13,122 bases of DNA, from NCBI GenBank assembly GCA_002305275.1, contig DBQO01000001.1, forward strand, positions 123,718 to 136,839, given 5' to 3'. The translations under genes and the position numbers were made by a program. Of this stretch, positions 1 to 6,923 are shown in pieces; the stretch's first letter is position 1; each line of letters opens with the position of its first letter. This DNA is from Bacteroidales bacterium UBA1392 (GTDB taxonomy: Bacteria > Bacteroidota > Bacteroidia > Bacteroidales > UBA932). The notes beneath the pieces are model-generated. The model was not told the origin of the DNA and made no database searches. It saw only the letters and a program-made list of their open reading frames with translations.

Positions 1-470
1 ATCTCAAAAAAGAATATTTCGACGCGAGACACCATTGTTACGCTTACCGTATCGGACTTACCGGAGATAAATGGCGCATGAATGATGACGGAGAACCCTC
101 TTCGTCTGCCGGCAGACCCATACATGGGCAACTTCTTTCCAATGAGTTGAGTGATATCCTGGTGGTTGTGGTAAGGTATTTCGGAGGCATCAAACTCGGT
201 GTTCCCGGTCTCATAAGAGCTTACAAGAGTGCAACCGCTGACGCAATTGCCAATGCTGAGATTATAGAGAAAATTGCCGGAGAGTTTTTCACCATAACCT
301 TTGATTATCTCCAGATGAACGATGTTATGAAAGTGCTCAAAGAGATGAATATAACCCCTATTTCACAGAGTTTTGACTTGACCTGTACTATGGAGGTAAG
401 GGTGCGTCTGACACAGATTGAACAGTTTTACGAATCACTGAAAAACACACAGATATGCCGAAAAACCTAA
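1..470 (+). CDS. yigZ: YigZ/IMPACT (UPF0029) family protein, 5'-truncated
   Basis: The reading frame is open from position 3 and enters from outside the window, so the true start is missing. The visible protein begins with a segment containing H-H-C-Y-A-Y, followed by the hallmark N-D-D-G-E-P-S-S-S-A-G-R-P-I of the UPF0029 N-terminal domain and then V-V-V-V-R-Y-F-G-G-I-K-L-G. An ATG at 78 lies inside this conserved domain and is therefore unlikely to be the start. The last ~60 residues fit the small C-terminal DUF1949-type domain. Relatives are E. coli YigZ and eukaryotic IMPACT, linked to translation or stress control; the biochemical role in bacteria is not settled. The gene's last 16 bases overlap the start of pyrB, so the two are probably cotranscribed and may be translationally coupled. 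Family assignment is secure; function is not. Confidence 0.9.
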   Translation, partial: LKKEYFDARHHCYAYRIGLTGDKWRMNDDGEPSSSAGRPIHGQLLSNELSDILVVVVRYFGGIKLGVPGLIRAYKSATADAIANAEIIEKIAGEFFTITFDYLQMNDVMKVLKEMNITPISQSFDLTCTMEVRVRLTQIEQFYESLKNTQICRKT

Positions 471-1360
471 TTTCAATTCACGATTTCTCAAAAGAGGAGA
501 TTCTCCACATTGTGGAAATAGCCGCAGATTTTGAAAAGAACAAATCGCAGAATATCCTCAATGACAAGGTGGTTGCCTGCATTTTTTTCGAGCCGTCCAC
601 CAGGACACGTCTCAGTTTTGAGACTGCTGCCAACCGTCTGGGAGCCCGCGTGATAGGCTTTGCTGATGCAGCCCATACCAGTATTGCCAAAGGAGAATCC
701 CTTAAGGACACCATCAAGATGGTATCCAACTATGTTGACATCATCGTGATAAGGCATCCGCTCGAAGGAGCTGCCAGATATGCATCCGAAGTCACACCAG
801 TTCCCGTTATCAACGCCGGTGACGGTGCCAACCAGCATCCCACCCAGACTCTGCTCGACATCTATAGCATCAACAAGACGCAGGGACGCCTCGACGACCT
901 TACAATCAATATGGTGGGTGACCTCAAATATGGACGTACCGTACACTCCTTGCTTCAGGCAATGTCCTACTTCTCACCCCACTTCTTCTTCACCTCACCG
1001 GATGAGCTAAAGATGCCCCTCGAATACAAAAGATTTCTTGATGGAAAAGGAATATCCTATACTGAAACCAAACAACTCTCAGATCATCTTGACGACACGG
1101 ATATCCTCTATATGACCAGAGTGCAGCAGGAGCGCTTCAACGACCCGATAGAGTACGAGAATGTAAAAAATGTCTTCCGTCTGGAGGCATCCATGCTCTC
1201 AAACGTTCGCGACAACCTTAAAATCCTTCACCCTCTCCCCAGAATCAATGAGATTGCCGCCGATGTGGATGACACTCCTTATGCATACTATTTCAAACAG
1301 GCCGAAAACGGAATGTACGTGAGAATGGCCATCATAGCATATTTATTGGGATACAGATAA
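455..1360 (+). CDS. pyrB: Aspartate carbamoyltransferase, catalytic chain
   Basis: This enzyme condenses carbamoyl phosphate with L-aspartate to N-carbamoyl-aspartate, the committed step of pyrimidine synthesis, in the cytoplasm. At 301 residues it has normal family length. The carbamoyl-phosphate loop F-F-E-P-S-T-R-T-R-L-S-F is at residues 44-55, with the second-loop lysine at about 79. Further conserved blocks are H-P-T-Q-T-L-L-D (128-135), M-V-G-D-L-K-Y-G-R-T-V-H-S-L (153-166), the aspartate-domain M-T-R-V-Q (220-224) and H-P-L-P-R (259-263). The start at 455 lies inside the end of the yigZ-like gene, and the protein aligns with the family from its first residues. pyrI follows after 10 bases, so a catalytic/regulatory dodecamer of the E. 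coli type is expected. Any leader or attenuator would lie upstream of the window. Confidence 0.98.
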   Translation: MPKNLISIHDFSKEEILHIVEIAADFEKNKSQNILNDKVVACIFFEPSTRTRLSFETAANRLGARVIGFADAAHTSIAKGESLKDTIKMVSNYVDIIVIRHPLEGAARYASEVTPVPVINAGDGANQHPTQTLLDIYSINKTQGRLDDLTINMVGDLKYGRTVHSLLQAMSYFSPHFFFTSPDELKMPLEYKRFLDGKGISYTETKQLSDHLDDTDILYMTRVQQERFNDPIEYENVKNVFRLEASMLSNVRDNLKILHPLPRINEIAADVDDTPYAYYFKQAENGMYVRMAIIAYLLGYR

Positions 1361-1370
1361 ACAGAGAATT

Positions 1371-1844
1371 ATGGAACAGAAAGACAAACATTTGAAGGTC
1401 ACGGCCATCAATAATGGCACCGTACTAGACCACATACCAGCCGAAAACCTCTTCAAGGTAATAGACATCCTCAACCTCTCAAAGCGTCCCAACCAGATTA
1501 CCATCGGCAGCAATCTGGATAGTCGCAGTATGGGTAAAAAGGGTATCATCAAAATTTCAGAGCATTTTTTCGAGGATGAGGAGATAGGCGAAATTGCCTT
1601 GATTGCACCAAATGCCACCATAAATATAATTCGCGACTATGAAGTAGTGGAAAAGAAGATAATATCAATTCCTGAAAGTTTCATCGGCATATTCAAATGC
1701 ATGAATCCCATGTGTGTAACGAACCATCAGGATATCCCCACAAAATTCACCACCATAAGAGAAAGAAACGAGGTTTTGCTTCTCTGCCACTATTGTGAAA
1801 AGACCACCGATACCCGAAACTTAAAAATCGTAAGTAAAAAGTGA
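1371..1844 (+). CDS. pyrI: Aspartate carbamoyltransferase, regulatory chain
   Basis: This is the regulatory subunit that binds nucleotide effectors and holds PyrB trimers together. The 157-residue length is typical. The N-terminal allosteric domain covers roughly residues 8-100 and includes the L-D-H-I-P segment (19-23). The C-terminal zinc domain has the four expected cysteines: C110 and C115 (C-M-N-P-M-C) and C139 and C142 (C-H-Y-C). The zinc site is therefore intact and assembly with PyrB should be possible. It starts 10 bases after pyrB stops, in the same operon. No hairpin terminator is visible in the 60 bases that follow; instead a new promoter box appears there, so some readthrough into serC is conceivable. 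Confidence 0.97.
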   Translation: MEQKDKHLKVTAINNGTVLDHIPAENLFKVIDILNLSKRPNQITIGSNLDSRSMGKKGIIKISEHFFEDEEIGEIALIAPNATINIIRDYEVVEKKIISIPESFIGIFKCMNPMCVTNHQDIPTKFTTIRERNEVLLLCHYCEKTTDTRNLKIVSKK

Positions 1845-1862
1845 TTTATTGCGAAATTATTA

Positions 1863-1870
1863 TATCTTTG
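1863..1870 (+). promoter_or_regulatory. Bacteroidetes-type -7 promoter box for serC operon
   Basis: The octamer TATCTTTG matches the TAnnTTTG consensus of the Bacteroidetes housekeeping sigma factor and lies 34 bases before the serC start. No convincing -33 TTG element is found at the usual distance. The leader is A/T-rich with no Shine-Dalgarno motif, as is usual in this phylum. Confidence 0.65.
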
Positions 1871-1904
1871 TAGGATATATAACAAATAAAATATAATCAT
1901 ACAT

Positions 1905-2981
1905 ATGAAAAAAGTTCACAATTTCAACGCAGGCCCTTGCGTACTGCCTCAGCCGGCAATCGATGCTGCAATTGCTGCATTACAAGATTTTAAGGGTACA
2001 GGAATGCCTGTTATTTCAGTTTCACACCGCTCAAAGGAGTGGGAATCTGTCATGGATGAGTGCCGTGCACTCTGGAAAGAACTCCTCGATATTCCCGACG
2101 ACTATGAAGTACTCTTCCTTGGCGGCGGTGCATCCCTACAGTTCCTCTACGTTGCAATGAACCTTCTTGAGAATAAAGCAGGCTATCTTGAGACGGGTGT
2201 ATGGGCAAAGAAGGCTTTCAAAGAGGCTAAGAGCATCGGAAATGCCGTTTGCATCGCCTCTTCGGCAGACAAGACATATAGTTATATTCCCAAGGGATAC
2301 GAGATACCTACCGACCTCGATTATTTCCATATCACCACCAACAACACCATCTACGGTACGGAGATAAGATATGATATGGATTGCCCGGTAAATCTTGTAG
2401 CCGATATGTCTTCCGATATCATGAGCCGTCCGGTTGACGTTTCCAAGTATGCCATCATATATGGCGGAGCACAGAAAAACGTTGGTCCCGCAGGTGTTGC
2501 TTTTGTAATAATAAGGAAGGATATTCTCGGTAAAGTTTCAAGATTTTTACCCACAATGCTTGACTATAGGACACATATCAATGACGGTTCAATGTTCAAT
2601 ACCCCTCCCGTATTCCCCATTTTTGTAATGACGGAGACTCTCAAATGGGTAAAGAGCATCGGTGGTCTAAAAGCAATGAATAAGATTAATGTTGAGAAAG
2701 CAAATATTCTCTACAATGAAATAGACCGTAATTCCCTCTTTGTAGGTACCGCAGCCAAGGAAGACCGCTCCATCATGAACGTATGTTTCGTAATGGCTGA
2801 AGGCTATGAGTCCCTTCAGGATGAATTTATGGCATTTGCCAAAGAGAGAGGTATGGTTGGCATCAAGGGTCACCGCTCTGTAGGTGGCTTCCGCGCCTCT
2901 ATCTACAACGCGTGTCCGAAAGAGTCCGTTCAGGCACTTGTTGATTGTATGCAGGAATTTGAAAAAATCCATAAAAAATAA
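1905..2981 (+). CDS. serC: Phosphoserine aminotransferase
   Basis: This PLP enzyme converts 3-phosphohydroxypyruvate plus glutamate to phosphoserine and 2-oxoglutarate; it may also serve the analogous step of DXP-dependent vitamin B6 synthesis. The 358-residue length is normal. The N-terminus (F-N-A-G-P-C-V-L-P, 7-15) matches the SerC family start. S-H-R-S (40-43) contributes substrate contacts, G-G-G-A-S-L-Q-F (73-80) is the phosphate-binding loop of PLP, D167 is the expected pyridine-nitrogen ligand, and K191 in A-Q-K-N-V-G-P-A-G is the Schiff-base lysine. It is the first gene of a three-gene unit with serA (5-base gap) and a DUF1015 gene. Being next to serA supports a primary role in serine synthesis. 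Confidence 0.97.
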   Translation: MKKVHNFNAGPCVLPQPAIDAAIAALQDFKGTGMPVISVSHRSKEWESVMDECRALWKELLDIPDDYEVLFLGGGASLQFLYVAMNLLENKAGYLETGVWAKKAFKEAKSIGNAVCIASSADKTYSYIPKGYEIPTDLDYFHITTNNTIYGTEIRYDMDCPVNLVADMSSDIMSRPVDVSKYAIIYGGAQKNVGPAGVAFVIIRKDILGKVSRFLPTMLDYRTHINDGSMFNTPPVFPIFVMTETLKWVKSIGGLKAMNKINVEKANILYNEIDRNSLFVGTAAKEDRSIMNVCFVMAEGYESLQDEFMAFAKERGMVGIKGHRSVGGFRASIYNACPKESVQALVDCMQEFEKIHKK

Positions 2982-2986
2982 GAAAT

Positions 2987-3913
2987 ATGAAAGTACTAGT
3001 AGCTACTGAGAAACCCTTTGCAAAAGTTGCCGTTGACGGCATACGCACTATTGTTGAAGAGGCAGGCCATGAGCTGGTACTCCTCGAGAAATACACCTCT
3101 ACTGACCAATTTCTGAAAGCAGTTGCAGATGCTGACGCACTTATCGTACGTTCTGATCAAGTTACTGCCGAAGTAGTTGCCGCTGCACCAAAACTCAAAA
3201 TTGTCGTACGCGCAGGAGCCGGGTATGATAATCTGGACCTTGCAGCTTGCACTGCAAAAGGGATTGTTGCAATGAACACTCCAGGTCAAAACTCCAATGC
3301 TGTAGCCGAACTTGTTTTTGGTATGCTGATCTATCTGCAGCGCGCAGGCTTTTCAGGTGCATCAGGCACGGAACTCAAAGGAAAAAAATTGGGATTGCAC
3401 GCCTTTGGTAATATTGGAAAAATTGTTGCCAACATAGCCAAAGGTTTTGGAATGGAAGTGTATGCCTTCTCGCCTTCGTTGGCACGTAATCCTAAACTGG
3501 GAGAGCAATATGGTGTTACAGCCATAACTTCACCTGAAGAGTTATATGACAAGAGCGATGTAGTTTCTCTGCATATGCCTGCTAACGACCAAACTAAAGG
3601 AAGTATCAATTATGATTTGATAAGTCGTTTACCCCAAAATGGCATCATCATCAATACTGCACGAAAAGAGGTGATAAATGAAGCTGATTTGGTGCGTATT
3701 ATGGAGGAACGTCCTAAGTTTAAGTACGGAACCGACATTATGCCCGGCAACCATGAGGAAATGGTTCAAAAGTTTGGTGTTCGTTATCTGGCATCTGCTA
3801 AAAAATGTGGAGCTCAGACCGAAGAGGCTAATGTAAACGCCGGCCTCGCCGCCGCCAATCAAATTTGTAAATTCTTCGCCACAGGCGACAGAACATTCCA
3901 ACTCAACAAATAA
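2987..3913 (+). CDS. serA: D-3-phosphoglycerate dehydrogenase, short lysine-type form
   Basis: It oxidises 3-phosphoglycerate to 3-phosphohydroxypyruvate with NAD+, the entry step of serine synthesis. It has 308 residues: an N-terminal substrate domain, a Rossmann NAD domain (about 100-285) and a C-terminal return segment, with no ACT or ASB regulatory domain, so classical serine feedback inhibition is not expected. R-A-G-A-G-Y-D-N (75-82) and the catalytic R226 (N-T-A-R-K-E) are clear. Two departures from the standard family: the nucleotide-binding turn reads A139-x-G141-x-x-G144 rather than GxGxxG, and the usual catalytic histidine (P-H-x-G) is replaced by K273 in A-K-K-C-G-A-Q-T. That matches the 'type III' lysine PGDHs known from Bacteroidetes and Entamoeba. 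The operon position argues against PdxB or another hydroxyacid dehydrogenase. Confidence 0.92.
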   Translation: MKVLVATEKPFAKVAVDGIRTIVEEAGHELVLLEKYTSTDQFLKAVADADALIVRSDQVTAEVVAAAPKLKIVVRAGAGYDNLDLAACTAKGIVAMNTPGQNSNAVAELVFGMLIYLQRAGFSGASGTELKGKKLGLHAFGNIGKIVANIAKGFGMEVYAFSPSLARNPKLGEQYGVTAITSPEELYDKSDVVSLHMPANDQTKGSINYDLISRLPQNGIIINTARKEVINEADLVRIMEERPKFKYGTDIMPGNHEEMVQKFGVRYLASAKKCGAQTEEANVNAGLAAANQICKFFATGDRTFQLNK

Positions 3914-3927
3914 TTTCATCTGATAAT

Positions 3928-5172
3928 ATGGTAAAAGTAAAACCTTTTGCGGCTATCCGCCCTCCAAAAGCGATTGTTAAAGAAGTGGCAGCGCGCCCTT
4001 ATGACGTGCTTAATTCGGTTGAGGCTAAAGCCGAAGCAGGAGAAAAGTCACTCCTACATATCACAAAACCGGAAATTGATTTCGACCCCATCATAGACGA
4101 GCATTCACAGCCCGCTTATGATAAAGCAGTTGAAAACTTCAAACTCTGGATGAAGAAAGGATGGCTTGTACAAGATGCTACTGAGAACTACTATGTATAT
4201 GCCCAGACCATGGATGGACGTACCCAATACGGCCTCGTTGTCTGTGCCAATGTAGAGGACTACCTGACCGGGAAGATAAAGAAACATGAGCTTACCCGCA
4301 AGGATAAGGAGGAGGATCGTATGATCCACGTTCGCATCCAGAATGCTAATGTAGAGCCAGTATTCTTCACCTATCCCGACAATGATGAGATCAATGCTAT
4401 CGTGAGCCGCTATGCTGCCGGTGAACCCGAGTATGATTTTGTTGCGGACGATGGTTTCGGACACCATTTGTGGATAATCAGCGACAAGAAAGATATTGCA
4501 CGCATTACTGAGATTTTTGCCGGTATTCCCGCATTTTACGTGGCAGACGGTCACCACAGAACAGCTGCTGCTGCTCTTGTTGGAGAAGAGCTACGTCGCA
4601 AGAATCCCAACCATACGGGCGAAGAGGAGTACAACTACTTCATGGCAGTTGTCTTCCCGGAAAGCCACCTCAAGATTATCGACTACAATCGCGTTGTGAA
4701 GGACCTCAACGGCATGACTCCAAAAGAGTTTATCGAAGCTCTTAAAGAGGATTTCGTAATTGAAAAGAAGGGTTCAGCGGAGCCTTACCGACCCTCCGGA
4801 CTCCACAACTTCTCGATGTATCTTGAAGGGGAATGGTACTCGCTTACTGCAAAGCCCGGCAGATACGATGACAATGACCCTATCGGTGTTCTCGACGTTA
4901 CAGTTTGTTCAAACCTCATTTTCGACAAACTTCTTGACATAAAGGATCTACGCACCTGCACCAGAATTGACTTCGTGGGTGGTATACGCGGTCTTGGCGA
5001 GTTGAAGAGAAGGGTGGATTCAGGAGAGATGGCAGCAGCCTTTGCTCTCTACCCGGTTTCCATGAGACAGCTGATCAACATATCTGACACAGGCAATATA
5101 ATGCCTCCAAAGACTACCTGGTTTGAGCCTAAGCTTCGCAGCGGTCTGACGATCCACAAACTGGAAAGATAG
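3928..5172 (+). CDS. DUF1015 family protein, linked to serine synthesis
   Basis: A 414-residue soluble protein with no signal peptide or membrane segment, matching the DUF1015 (COG4198) family in length and motifs. Visible conserved elements are R-P-Y-D-V near the N-terminus (23-27), H-E-L-T-R-K-D with E-E-D-R shortly after (120-131), and the signature A-D-G-H-H-R-T-A-A-A (206-215). The gene follows serA by 14 bases and ends just before a strong terminator, so it is the last gene of the serC-serA unit. The family has no firmly assigned role that I can cite. The D-G-H-H-R motif recalls ParB-fold free-serine kinases (SerK), so a role in serine/phosphoserine interconversion is an inference from motif and operon, not a demonstrated function. 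A serB gene is absent from this operon. Confidence 0.9.
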   Translation: MVKVKPFAAIRPPKAIVKEVAARPYDVLNSVEAKAEAGEKSLLHITKPEIDFDPIIDEHSQPAYDKAVENFKLWMKKGWLVQDATENYYVYAQTMDGRTQYGLVVCANVEDYLTGKIKKHELTRKDKEEDRMIHVRIQNANVEPVFFTYPDNDEINAIVSRYAAGEPEYDFVADDGFGHHLWIISDKKDIARITEIFAGIPAFYVADGHHRTAAAALVGEELRRKNPNHTGEEEYNYFMAVVFPESHLKIIDYNRVVKDLNGMTPKEFIEALKEDFVIEKKGSAEPYRPSGLHNFSMYLEGEWYSLTAKPGRYDDNDPIGVLDVTVCSNLIFDKLLDIKDLRTCTRIDFVGGIRGLGELKRRVDSGEMAAAFALYPVSMRQLINISDTGNIMPPKTTWFEPKLRSGLTIHKLER

Positions 5173-5173
5173 T

Positions 5174-5206
5174 AAAAAAACCTCGGCTTAGCGCTGAGGT
5201 TTTTTT
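5174..5206. terminator. Bidirectional intrinsic terminator
   Basis: A 7-bp stem, CCTCGGC paired with GCTGAGG (one G-U pair), encloses a TTAGC loop and is flanked by seven A on the left and seven T on the right. The flanks extend the stem and give a U-tract on either strand. It lies 2 bases after the plus-strand DUF1015 gene and about 57 bases beyond the minus-strand deformylase stop, so it can end both convergent units. Confidence 0.92.
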
Positions 5207-5262
5207 GTTGCGGGATGCGGGTTACGCGGAGCAGGGGCAAGAAAGTTTTGAATTATTATACC

Positions 5263-5928
5263 CTAATTCTCCACGACTGAATCCCTTTCCTGTCCACCGG
5301 AAATAGGACTGGTACTACCACTCTCCTTATAATCTATATAAAGTATACCTTTCAGATGATCTATTTCATGCTGGAAAATAACTGCCGTAAATCCGGAAAT
5401 TGTATCGGTACGGGGTTCTAAAGTGAGTTCATCATTGTATGAAACAACAATAGATGTGGAGCGGAGCACGGTATCACGTTGTCCGGGGACAGAAAGGCAA
5501 CCCTCCCAGCCATATTTCTTTTCAGGGGAGTAGAAGGTTATCTCTGCGTTCGGATAAAATTCAAAGGGGGCCCCCTCTTTGTCAAATCTTACTACGGCGA
5601 TGAGTTGTCTGCTGATACCGACCTGAGGCGCAGCAATGCCTACCCCAGGATTGTCAGGATCATTTACCGTACATAGCATCCTATGTCTCAAGACCTTGTA
5701 AATATCGGAAGTTATATCTTTTGCCGTCAAAGGAGCGGCAACCTTACGGAGCAACTCCGTCTCTGAAGGACTATCGGTGGTATAAAGGGGCATTATGGCA
5801 GCGGAAGTGTCGGTGCCAATGAGTTGTTTTTCCCGTGCAGTAAAAGTCGTGCCGTCACTACATGAAAAAAGTGTTGCAGCGGAAGCAATAGCCACTCCAA
5901 CATAGATAATAATAGATGATAATCTCAT
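5263..5928 (-). CDS. Peptide deformylase-like protein with lipoprotein signal
   Basis: The catalytic domain has all three deformylase motifs: G-V-G-I-A-A-P-Q (95-102), E-G-C-L-S (142-146) and Q-H-E-I-D-H (186-191). The metal ligands C144, H187, H191 and the catalytic E188 are intact, so it should remove formyl groups from N-formyl-methionine peptides. Unlike ordinary cytoplasmic Def, the 221-residue protein begins with about 22 hydrophobic residues ending in T-L-F-S-C, a lipobox-like site with C23 as the predicted lipidated cysteine, followed by S-D. This predicts export and membrane anchoring. An internal methionine at 46 (M-P-L-Y) aligns with the usual Def start and would give a cytoplasmic form, but the well-formed signal and the 11-base spacing to the upstream kinase gene favour the longer start. 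It is the last gene of the transporter-kinase unit. Confidence 0.88.
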   Translation of the reverse strand: MRLSSIIIYVGVAIASAATLFSCSDGTTFTAREKQLIGTDTSAAIMPLYTTDSPSETELLRKVAAPLTAKDITSDIYKVLRHRMLCTVNDPDNPGVGIAAPQVGISRQLIAVVRFDKEGAPFEFYPNAEITFYSPEKKYGWEGCLSVPGQRDTVLRSTSIVVSYNDELTLEPRTDTISGFTAVIFQHEIDHLKGILYIDYKESGSTSPISGGQERDSVVEN

Positions 5929-5939
5929 TTTAATAAAAA

Positions 5940-6905
5940 TTACCAGGCGAGAGCGCCTGCACCAAGAATAGCTGCATCGGACTCTTTGAGACCGGAACGA
6001 AGCACTTTAATTTTACCACCTTTCCAGATAGAGAGAAGATTGGCTTCCATCGCCTCCACAAGGGGTTTCATAATAAGATCACCTGCCTCTGCAAGACCTC
6101 CGAAGAGGATGATTGCTTCAGGAGTGCTGAATGCAACGAAATCTGCAAAGGACTCGCCTAGCTTTTGACCGGTGAATTCAAACACCTTTTTTGCAATGGT
6201 ATCTCCTGCGACAGCAGCATCGTAGACATCTTTAGAGGTTATGACTTCAAGAGAACGGAGTAATGAGGGTTCGTCGCTCATATCGAGCCATTCACGCGCC
6301 GTGCGCGCAACTCCGATGGCTGAGGCGTAAGTCTCGAGACAACCCACCTTACCGCAGTTGCATTGGCGACCATTGTGCCTTACCGCAGTGGTGTGACCCA
6401 ATTCACCGGCAAAGCCGTCGTGTCCATAGACCATTTGGCCATTGACAACAATACCGCTGCCCACACCGGTCCCGAGAGTAATTTCTATGAAATTAGTCAT
6501 ACCCTTGGCATTGCCGTAGTGCATTTCCCCGATAGCAGCCGCATTTGCGTCATTTGTAACCGTCACGGGTTTACCGGTTTTTTTTGCAATATAGTCTCTC
6601 AAAGGCACAACACCTTTACCCCATGGAAGATTGGCTGCACCTTCAATGGTCCCTTGATAGTAATTGCCGTTGGGAGCACCGATACCGATACCTTCGATAC
6701 TCTCCCAGTCGACCTGCTCTGAAATCTTCCTGATATTGGCGCAGAGATCATCCATGAATTTCTCCGCATCAACCTCACCGTAGACCTTGGTGTCCATTCT
6801 GCTCCTGGCAAGAATATTGGCTCGTCTATCCACGATACCGATCATGGCCGACTGGCCTCCGATATCAACTCCTATCACATATTCTTTTGACATATTATCA
6901 ATCAT
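5940..6905 (-). CDS. ROK-family sugar kinase (glucokinase-like)
   Basis: A cytoplasmic ATP-dependent hexose or N-acetylhexosamine kinase of 321 residues. The N-terminal phosphate loop V-D-I-G-G is at 13-17, and the catalytic aspartate is D119 in T-N-D-A-N-A-A. L-G-T-G-V-G (144-149) binds phosphate. The ROK zinc signature is complete: H171 in G-E-L-G-H, then C182-x-C184 and C189 in C-N-C-G-K-V-G-C-L-E. Glucose, mannose and GlcNAc are typical substrates of Bacteroides ROK kinases, but specificity cannot be read here. The start could be residue 1 or M5 (M-S-K-E-Y-V-I-G-V-D); neither has a Shine-Dalgarno motif and M5 fits family alignments well. It follows the sugar transporter by 18 bases and precedes the lipoprotein deformylase by 11, so transport and phosphorylation appear coupled in one operon. 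Confidence 0.95.
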   Translation of the reverse strand: MIDNMSKEYVIGVDIGGQSAMIGIVDRRANILARSRMDTKVYGEVDAEKFMDDLCANIRKISEQVDWESIEGIGIGAPNGNYYQGTIEGAANLPWGKGVVPLRDYIAKKTGKPVTVTNDANAAAIGEMHYGNAKGMTNFIEITLGTGVGSGIVVNGQMVYGHDGFAGELGHTTAVRHNGRQCNCGKVGCLETYASAIGVARTAREWLDMSDEPSLLRSLEVITSKDVYDAAVAGDTIAKKVFEFTGQKLGESFADFVAFSTPEAIILFGGLAEAGDLIMKPLVEAMEANLLSIWKGGKIKVLRSGLKESDAAILGAGALAW

Positions 6906-6923
6906 ATTATTGTTAAATGATAT

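Noticed and set aside
488..946. A 152-codon open frame antisense to pyrB
   Set aside because: The opposite strand encodes a fully conserved PyrB; the antisense frame has no recognisable motif and reflects codon bias.
1361..1370. Possible regulatory element between pyrB and pyrI
   Set aside because: The gap is only 10 bases and holds no structure; pyr regulation would be expected upstream of the window.
6363..6722. A 119-codon open frame on the plus strand
   Set aside because: It is the shadow of the ROK kinase gene, whose catalytic and zinc motifs are all on the minus strand.
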